Shown here in pieces: positions 15,201 through 19,830 of a DNA stretch of 19,830 nucleotides. The DNA comes from Nitrospirota bacterium (GTDB lineage: Bacteria > Nitrospirota > Thermodesulfovibrionia > Thermodesulfovibrionales > Magnetobacteriaceae): assembly GCA_015232165.1 (NCBI GenBank), contig JADGAE010000010.1:1-19830 (forward strand), written 5' to 3'. Within the stretch, counting starts at the first letter, position 1; each line of letters opens with the position of its first letter. The translations under genes were made by a program, and so were the position numbers. The notes under the pieces were generated by a model, which did not search any database, had not been told where the DNA came from, and saw nothing but the letters and a program-made list of their open reading frames with translations.

Positions 15201-15915
15201 TATCAGGCAACGTCTTGCGCACAATAATGTAGTCATCTTTAAGTTTGTTAACATTAACACCAACCGGTAAGACATCAGGCTGACTTGACGCTATGACGGT
15301 AGAATTATCCTCATCCTCCAGGGCATGGATACTGTCGTATGAGTGTATCATATATGCTTTTTTCATAATGTTATTGTCTATTTTAGATAATAATACAATA
15401 TAACCAAAGTGATTACCTGTTTTATCAATTACGTGCTTCTTTAATATTAAAAAAGGTTCATTGTCTATTTTAGATATAAATAGTTTATCAAGTATGGCAA
15501 ACTTGAATACATGTTCAACTAAGATAGAGATAGCCGGTTTTTCAACTTCATTAAGATTTTTTACTATTTGCCCTTTTGAATCAATTAACATGATATACTG
15601 TAACTCTAACATGGATTTTATCTCTGATTCGTCAATGTAATCAATAACGGAAGTACTGCCTTTGAGAAGTTTGGTAAATATTTCAAGACGCTTCATATAA
15701 ATGACAAGCATTTCCACATCCTCATTTGCCTCGGCATTCATTCTTTCATATATCTGCATCGTATATTGATCTGTTAATCTTTTGTTATGGAGATAGTCTA
15801 TAACAATCCATATAACTACCCCCAGCATAACTGACAGGACAAATGCCTTTATTGTAATTGAGGTACGGTGATGGAGATATTTAATAGCGTTGCTAAACGA
15901 TGTCCGAATGCTCAT
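12223..15915 (-). CDS. Membrane-bound multi-PAS sensor histidine kinase
   Basis: 1230 residues. A membrane helix at 22-43, an extracytoplasmic sensor region (about 44-270) and a second helix (271-293) anchor it. Then follow roughly five PAS domains, near 350-470, 500-612, 618-732, 740-853 and 860-955; the first four end in DIT/DMTxKK-like signatures (EEITDKKQ, DITEKKRQ, DITAQK, DMTDKKRV), the fifth in DITELKN. A coiled coil (960-995) leads to the H-box ASMGEMISYIAHQWRQPLN with phospho-acceptor His1012. The ATPase has the N-box ILNNAKDAIL (N1127), TDNAGGIP (D1159), FEPYFTTK and GSGIGLYMSK. All catalytic parts are intact. It is the second gene of an operon, 17 bases after the REC-GGDEF gene, and is likely its phosphodonor. 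No response domain is fused. PAS cofactor cannot be read from sequence; redox, haem or flavin sensing is possible. Confidence 0.93.
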   Translation of the reverse strand: MSIRTSFSNAIKYLHHRTSITIKAFVLSVMLGVVIWIVIDYLHNKRLTDQYTMQIYERMNAEANEDVEMLVIYMKRLEIFTKLLKGSTSVIDYIDESEIKSMLELQYIMLIDSKGQIVKNLNEVEKPAISILVEHVFKFAILDKLFISKIDNEPFLILKKHVIDKTGNHFGYIVLLSKIDNNIMKKAYMIHSYDSIHALEDEDNSTVIASSQPDVLPVGVNVNKLKDDYIIVRKTLPDISQNGIRLSFLSITRKDVINNVLKGIVARNRGQIALTAMAFILSFSVLIYVFSRFIHKIALLITNMSKECLGIEIHSFNKGDELIFITSQIKKLFTDMVDMCNSLKVASDTAMKFYQIVQQSPASIIITDTDSNIEYVNPKFTEISGYTREDVIGKTPGILKSGRHTKEFYNKLWDTIRCGDTWQGELLNKRKGGESYWELALIFPLIDDDGNTINYIAIKEEITDKKQLEHELDLYKVHLEELVAQRTIQLIDREAELTSSKNTLLALMNAITESVLLITEAGIVLTINETGARRLGKTSNEIIGKNIFDFLPRDTARFRRQQINKVINEKIPIEYEDTRDGRNFSHNLYPKFDKQGNIASIAIFTIDITEKKRQERKAILFLQAVEAALDGIQLVNLEGRVFYSNKAAADMLCYSVEEIIGMSIRYVNEDPMIAEQVIIPAVLKEGSWSGELRVKRKDAAIITIWLNVSLVKENNGEAIYTLAVFKDITAQKLYEETLRQYEDIVSVTSEHISLIDIHYVYKNINKMYLTAHNRSRDEIIGHSVEELFGHNTFYDLIKPNLDRCLSGEIVNYESWINFASIGRRYMDVFYYPYYDKNGAITGVVVSARDMTDKKRVEDEVKNVAKFPGENPNPVLRVDKDARIIYSNQSGLNFLDKWGVTDTLPPYMHRVIEKSLEAGISEDIDISASDDTFLFSVVPIKEYCYVNLYGRDITELKNTEIILKLQQEEIKNINRELEKRVKEEVSKNRQKDIIMFQQSRLASMGEMISYIAHQWRQPLNALNIVLFNIEDACNDNEYDLNLISSLLKDGTTIISNMSNTIDDFRNFFKQTKDKSSFSLKNIITETLAIVNASFKFHGITVTIKDNEDIYIIGFPNEYSQVILNILNNAKDAILEKRLIKGKIVIDFYENGKNTVVNITDNAGGIPSDVMDRIFEPYFTTKMEGKGSGIGLYMSKTMIEEHMNGSITATNTPDGAMFTIIVPGSHPLDDGG

Positions 15916-15932
15916 GACGTCTTGGCGTCTAC

Positions 15933-17234
15933 TTAAAAACAGACCTTGTTTCTACCGGAACGTTTGGCCTCATAGAGGAGTGCATCAGCGCGGTTTAAGA
16001 AATCGCTCCCCGTCTCACCACATATATATGTTACCACACCGAAACTACTTGTAATGTTTATGTCGCACATGTTTTGACCTTCAATGTCTAATCGTAATCG
16101 TTGCGCGAATTTAACAGCGCCATCTAAATCAATATGCGGCATCAGGACAACAAACTCCTCACCTCCCCATCTTGCCAGTACATCCTGGCCGCGAGTCTGT
16201 TCGGATACGAGTTTGGCAAGTTCCTTTAACACACAGTCACCTAAAAGATGTCCATATTTATCGTTGACTGTCTTGAAATGGTCTATGTCAAAAAAAATCA
16301 ACGAAATAGGGTAGTCGTAACGCTGTCTGTTATTTACATGCAGCGACAGTGTTTCATTAAAGTATCTCTTATTATACAAACCCGTCAACTCGTCCGTTAT
16401 GGTTATAATTTCCAGTTCTTTTCTTTTATTTTCATAGTTTTCCACGTCAGTTAAGGAAAATACATATGTTTCGCTTTCAGGAAGTTGGGCATACTTCAGG
16501 ATATATGCCCTGGGCGAGCAACTGTCAATGTCAGTATTTTCAGTATTTATAGAAACGATTATCTCCTCTTCGCTGTGTTCTTTTATGTAACTCATTATAT
16601 TTGTGCATCCACCAGAGATATTGCAGTATTGCGTGTTTATGGATAAGATATCATCTAAAGATTCATACTTGCCGTGAAATTCCTTTATGGAACCGCAATT
16701 TAGAAAACTAAGGAAGGTGTAATTTGCAAATTCCACTTTTCCGTTTCTCATCGTAACTATGAAGTTCGGCAGCGAATTGAGTGTAAAACTAATGAGTTTG
16801 CTTTTTTCATAAAGCTCCCTTTCCTGGAAGGAAACGATTGCAAACTTTGCTATTGTTTCAACGAGTTTACGCGGGTCTATTGGTTTTTTTATAAAGCTGT
16901 CTATTTGAGCGTCTATGGCCTGGATAAAATATTCCTCGTCATTAAAGGCGGTGGTGACAATTATCTTGGTTTCCCTGCGTATTTTCTTAATATGCCTGAC
17001 CATCTGGATACCATCCATCTTGGGCATTCTTATGTCGGTAACCACAACATCAGGTGATTGTATTTTAAACAGCTCAAGCCCCTCCTCGCCGTCAAAGGCG
17101 TTAAAGAGCATTTTAACGCGTTTTCTTAAAAAAAAGGAAAGCTGCCTGTTTATATCCTTATCATCTTCAACATACAGGAGGACTATGTCTTTAAGGATAT
17201 CCTCAGATTCAACATAAGTTGGTTCAACACCCAT
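15933..17234 (-). CDS. Response regulator with REC, PAS-like and GGDEF domains (diguanylate cyclase)
   Basis: About 433 residues from the ATG. Residue numbers here count from the TTG codon one position earlier. The receiver domain (17-130) has acidic E24/D25/D26, phospho-acceptor Asp68 in VVVTDIRMPKMDG, Thr95/96 and Lys118 in FIKKPID. A PAS-like middle (about 150-265) contains several cysteines: CGS, QYCNISGGC and SCSPR. The GGDEF domain (275-434) has TDELTGLYNKRYF, FFDIDHFKTVND and an intact WGGEEF active site (358-362). The RGQD inhibitory I-site lies exactly five residues before it. It should make cyclic di-GMP when phosphorylated, with product feedback. It precedes and probably shares a transcript with the kinase. 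A TTG lies one codon before the ATG; neither has a clear ribosome site. Confidence 0.93.
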   Translation of the reverse strand: MGVEPTYVESEDILKDIVLLYVEDDKDINRQLSFFLRKRVKMLFNAFDGEEGLELFKIQSPDVVVTDIRMPKMDGIQMVRHIKKIRRETKIIVTTAFNDEEYFIQAIDAQIDSFIKKPIDPRKLVETIAKFAIVSFQERELYEKSKLISFTLNSLPNFIVTMRNGKVEFANYTFLSFLNCGSIKEFHGKYESLDDILSINTQYCNISGGCTNIMSYIKEHSEEEIIVSINTENTDIDSCSPRAYILKYAQLPESETYVFSLTDVENYENKRKELEIITITDELTGLYNKRYFNETLSLHVNNRQRYDYPISLIFFDIDHFKTVNDKYGHLLGDCVLKELAKLVSEQTRGQDVLARWGGEEFVVLMPHIDLDGAVKFAQRLRLDIEGQNMCDINITSSFGVVTYICGETGSDFLNRADALLYEAKRSGRNKVCF

Positions 17235-17285
17235 CAATTACCGTAACAAAATAAGTAATTATGTGTCAATAGTAAAAAATGGGGT

Positions 17286-17343
17286 CAAGGGGGCTGGCCC
17301 CCTTGCAGGGGAGGTCTGAGGAGGGGGCGGAGCCGCCCTCCTT
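17286..17343 (+). repeat. Double-hairpin GC repeat unit
   Basis: Hairpin A (17286-17305) is identical to that at 12105-12124. The linker CAGGGGAGGTCTGAGG leads to hairpin B (GGGCGG-AG-CCGCCC with flanking GAGG/CCTC), then CTTCTTTCTC. Here no plus-strand gene lies upstream, so it cannot be an ordinary terminator; it is a copy of a dispersed repeat. Confidence 0.75.
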
Positions 17344-17350
17344 CTTTCTC

Positions 17351-17682
17351 TTACCATGAAATATAAAGAAGATACGATTTATCCATTATAGGCTTTCCCT
17401 CGAAAACAATAGGGATTAAAGGCACCATGATAAGGCTTACTATTGCTCATCGCATAACATACATAGGCGGGGTTGTTAATCTTACCCACTCAAAGTTGGA
17501 AAGAGCCCTAAATATTGTCACCGACAATGTCTACCTACATGTCTCTCTCTTAAGTTGACGCCCATGTGCGCAAGCAGGAATGACATTTACCTGTCAATGC
17601 CACAATATTTTTGTAAATTACATTTAGTTTGGTATATTTTAGCATGAACGATTATCTGTATCTTCTTTATATGTCATGGTAA
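17351..17682. mobile_element. MITE-like element, about 332 bp with 25-bp terminal inverted repeats
   Basis: The left end (17351-17375) and the reverse complement of the right end (17658-17682) agree at 24 of 25 positions. The interior has no transposase; a 43-codon frame is the only ORF. The left arm is also identical to 31-55 at the start of the window, showing the arm is dispersed in the genome. Target-site duplications are not clear. The alternative is chance spacing of dispersed repeats rather than a unit that moved as one. Confidence 0.5.
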
Positions 17683-17824
17683 CTATGATTTTACGCTTCC
17701 TGGATTCCTGGTCAAGCCAGGAATGACACACTTGGAAAACGGCTGTAACTGTCATTCCTGCGAAAGCAGGAATCCATGTCTTTAAACCATGAAGTTAATT
17801 TACCATGCTTTTTAAAGAGGATAC
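17658..17824. repeat. Large imperfect palindrome built from REP-like hairpins and GATAC arms
   Basis: Outer arms 17658-17682 and 17800-17824 are inverted and match at about 20 of 25 positions. Inside them are two REP-like hairpins in opposite orientation: ATTCCTGG-TCAAG-CCAGGAAT (17704-17724) and ATTCCTGC-GAAA-GCAGGAAT (17754-17773). The second resembles a palindrome common in many bacterial genomes. The left half is the near-complete inverse of positions 1-55. Confidence 0.7.
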
Positions 17825-17831
17825 GATTATC

Positions 17832-17860
17832 TTGTTTTTTTATATTAGCCGTGATATACT
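17832..17860 (+). promoter_or_regulatory. Promoter of the TPR membrane-protein gene
   Basis: TTGTTT (17832-17837), 17-base spacer, TATACT (17855-17860). The expected RNA start is about 17867, the first base of the GTG start codon, so the message may lack a leader. Confidence 0.6.
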
Positions 17861-17866
17861 TTTATA

Positions 17867-19702
17867 GTGAAGGGTCGGTTTAATTTGCAAAACAGGTTTA
17901 TCTGTCAAGTTTTAATCGTAGTTGTTGGCATTATCGCATATTCTAATACCTTGGGCGCGCCCTTTGTCTTTGATGACGACGTCAATATAGTGCAAAACCC
18001 ACTGATAAGGGAGTTCAACTACTTCCTTGCCCCCTCAGCCATCAACAGCAGCAACGCTGATGAGAGCGTCAAGGACTTTTTCAGGACACGCCTCCTTGGC
18101 TACCTCTCCTTTGCGATCAACTATGCCCTCAACGGTTACGATGTAACCGGCTATCACGTATTTAATATCGCAATACACATCACCAATGCCCTGCTTGTCT
18201 TTTGGCTTATAACGCTCATATCCAGGTCGCCCTGTCTCTACTCCGTCAATGACCGCAACGTCCCTGATGTGGCAGCCCTGACAGGTGCGCTCCTGTTTGT
18301 CAGCCACCCGCTCCAGACACAGGCAGTGACTTACATAGTCCAGCGTTTTGCGTCGCTTGCCACGTTGTTTTATCTATTGTCTGTCGTTAGCTACCTCAAG
18401 TGGCGGCTTGTCTTATCGGGTAGTTTAAAAAAATACGCCCCCTATGCCGTATCGGTTATCGCGGCCATCTGTGCGATGAGGACGAAGGAGATATCCTTCA
18501 CCCTGCCTGTGATGATCGCATCGGTAGAGTTCTTGTTCTTTACCGGTGACGTCAAAAAAAGACTCTTCCACCTCGTGCCAATCCTGCTTACGTTGCTGGT
18601 CATACCTCTGACGATCCTGACAGCCGGCAACTCGTTTAATCTTGCCACCTCCGAGGGCATATCGCGTTGGGACTACCTGTTGACCCAGTTCAGGGTAATC
18701 GTGACATACATACGACTGCTGTGTCTACCGGTCAACCAGAACCTCGATTACGATTATCCCATATATAGGTCGTTGCTTGAACCGACGGTGGCCCTGTCGC
18801 TTTTACTTCTCCTGGCAATTACAGGTCTGGCGGTAGCCCTCTGCTACTTCTCATTTAAGGGGGATCAGGACAAAAGACATCGCACAGGCAGGTTGGCAGC
18901 CTTTGGCATCTTGTGGTTCTTTGTGACGATATCGGTTGAGTCAAGCATAGTGCCCATAGAGGACGTTATATTTGAACACAGGGTGTATCTTCCGGGTATT
19001 GGATTTTTTATTTTACTTTGCGCCGTAATAAAAATGTTCCCGGTACAACCGGTAAAAAAGCAACAGATGGCGCTAATGTCCGTTATTGCCGGCGTTGTCC
19101 TGGTCTTGTCCGCTGCGACGTATCATAGGAACAGCGTGTGGAATGACAATCTGACGCTGTGGAAAGACGTGGTGGACAAGAGCCCGAACAAGGCTCGGGC
19201 GCACAACAATCTCGGCATGTATTACCAACGGCAGGGAGATATGCACAAGGCAATAGAGCATTACAGGATATCTGGAGTCCTCAAGCCCGATTATGTCTTG
19301 GCACACATGAATCTCAGTCGTGCATATGCGGCGCAGGGTCTTACCGTGGAGTCTCTAAGCGAGCTGCAGATGGCGTTGAGGACATACGACGAAATCCTGA
19401 AGGACCCAAGGGCTGCCCGGAGACACAAGGTTGATGCCGTTGATATTGCCAGTATGCACTACGCCATTGGAAACAGGTTGGCAAGGCAGGGCATCTATGA
19501 CAAGGCTGCTGCCGAACTACGGGTTGCCATAAGGTTAAACCCAACACTGGTTGAGGCCTACGTGGACCTTGGAAACATATACGCCATAGCCGGCAACGCA
19601 CAGGAGGCCATCAACCACTACCAGGAGGCCTTACAGCTCAGGCCGGACTCCGCCGAGGCGAAAAACAACCTTGAAGTGGTTAAACGTAAACAAACGAAAT
19701 AA
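17867..19702 (+). CDS. TMTC-like polytopic membrane protein with C-terminal TPR repeats
   Basis: 611 residues. The N-terminal two thirds is multi-spanning. After the first helix (11-29) a short loop carries the acidic FVFDDDVNIVQNPLI (33-47), then come HVFNIAIHITNALLVFWLI, SHPLQTQAVTYIVQRF and MRTKEISFTLP. This layout is that of TMTC/DUF1736-type proteins, GT-C-fold membrane glycosyltransferases that use lipid-linked sugars; the acidic first loop is the expected catalytic site. Residues 443-611 hold about four TPRs (NKARAHNNLGMYYQRQGD, then DIASMHYAIGNRLARQG, LVEAYVDLGNIYAIAGN). It may glycosylate exported or surface proteins, but this is inferred. The start is GTG without a ribosome site; a TTG at 17885 with AAGGG upstream is the alternative. 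No Met occurs early. Confidence 0.8.
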   Translation: MKGRFNLQNRFICQVLIVVVGIIAYSNTLGAPFVFDDDVNIVQNPLIREFNYFLAPSAINSSNADESVKDFFRTRLLGYLSFAINYALNGYDVTGYHVFNIAIHITNALLVFWLITLISRSPCLYSVNDRNVPDVAALTGALLFVSHPLQTQAVTYIVQRFASLATLFYLLSVVSYLKWRLVLSGSLKKYAPYAVSVIAAICAMRTKEISFTLPVMIASVEFLFFTGDVKKRLFHLVPILLTLLVIPLTILTAGNSFNLATSEGISRWDYLLTQFRVIVTYIRLLCLPVNQNLDYDYPIYRSLLEPTVALSLLLLLAITGLAVALCYFSFKGDQDKRHRTGRLAAFGILWFFVTISVESSIVPIEDVIFEHRVYLPGIGFFILLCAVIKMFPVQPVKKQQMALMSVIAGVVLVLSAATYHRNSVWNDNLTLWKDVVDKSPNKARAHNNLGMYYQRQGDMHKAIEHYRISGVLKPDYVLAHMNLSRAYAAQGLTVESLSELQMALRTYDEILKDPRAARRHKVDAVDIASMHYAIGNRLARQGIYDKAAAELRVAIRLNPTLVEAYVDLGNIYAIAGNAQEAINHYQEALQLRPDSAEAKNNLEVVKRKQTK

Positions 19703-19743
19703 TCTCCCTGTTGAGTTAACTCCGCCCGTGTAAATTCGGGCAA

Positions 19744-19772
19744 GTATTGCACATTTCGATTGCGTGCAATAC
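19744..19772. repeat. Inverted repeat downstream of the TPR gene
   Basis: GTATTGCAC (19744-19752) and GTGCAATAC (19764-19772) are perfect 9-base arms with an 11-base spacer. It is followed by GAAAGAAAGAAAGGGGCG, the same purine lead-in seen before the hairpin at 3313, and a GC-rich stretch running off the window end that may be another terminator-like repeat. Confidence 0.55.
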
Positions 19773-19830
19773 AAAGAAAGAAAGAAAGGGGCGACTCCGC
19801 TCGCACAGCGACGTTACCGCGCCCCCTTCA

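Larger units (their letters stand above)
17235..17866. other. 630-base non-coding, repeat-dense divergent region
   Basis: This separates the divergent regulator and TPR genes. In order it holds a TTGACA box for the minus-strand regulator (complement of 17264-17269, poor -10), a double-hairpin repeat (17286-17343), four copies or fragments of the TTACCATG...GATAC repeat (17351, 17658 inverted, 17800, plus a REP half near 17570), two REP-like hairpins, and the promoter of the TPR gene. A 43-codon ORF at 17427-17558 is the only open frame of note and matches nothing I know. Confidence 0.7.

Noticed and set aside
17427..17558. 43-codon ORF inside the MITE-like element
   Set aside because: No ribosome site, no family resemblance and no sign of a transposase fragment; kept only as an observation.
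1..19830. CRISPR array, tRNA, rRNA or intact insertion sequence
   Set aside because: No regularly spaced repeats, no cloverleaf or rRNA-like sequence, and no transposase or integrase reading frame was seen.

Overview
The window reads as chromosomal DNA of a free-living Gram-negative environmental bacterium. It holds a stand-alone tryptophan synthase beta gene, a sugar isomerase, a TatD/radical-SAM fusion, a very large multi-PAS sensor kinase with a diguanylate cyclase response regulator, and many GC-rich palindromic repeats between genes. This mix and the repeat style suggest a Nitrospirota- or deltaproteobacteria-like organism. That is an inference; no rRNA or marker gene in the window proves it. 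There is no tRNA, rRNA, CRISPR array, prophage or intact transposase.

Layout. 1-396 is non-coding and repeat-rich. 397-3286 (+) is a tight three-gene operon with ATGA overlaps: a PseG-type UDP-sugar hydrolase, a sugar-nucleotide epimerase-like protein and a CarB-like ATP-grasp ligase. It probably serves surface-glycan or nonulosonate-type sugar synthesis. A GC-rich terminator at 3311-3337 separates it from a convergent minus-strand pair: a six-helix membrane protein and a TatD nuclease fused to a radical SAM domain (5412-3353). From 5526 to 10945 everything runs on the plus strand: glucose-6-phosphate isomerase, two tandem cNMP-binding-fold proteins without a DNA-binding domain, an orphan PRTase-PELOTA protein of the StiP family (best known from tellurite/Ter stress clusters), and a small helical protein translationally coupled to trpB.

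10946-12222 holds a 70-residue minus-strand protein, a DUF6714-like protein and a cassette of nested inverted repeats. 17234-12223 (-) is a two-gene signalling operon: a REC-PAS-GGDEF regulator, then a 1230-residue membrane kinase with about five PAS domains. 17235-17866 is a 630-base non-coding block full of inverted repeats, including a roughly 330-bp MITE-like element and two REP-like hairpins. 17867-19702 (+) is a TMTC-like polytopic membrane protein with C-terminal TPRs, possibly translated from a leaderless GTG.

The strongest unexplained signals are the paired cNMP-fold proteins that both carry His where the phosphate-binding Arg should be, the orphan StiP/PELOTA gene, the perfect inverted repeat overlapping the promoter of the small protein-trpB operon, and the interspersed inverted-repeat families. 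No complete new defence or biosynthetic system is evident.
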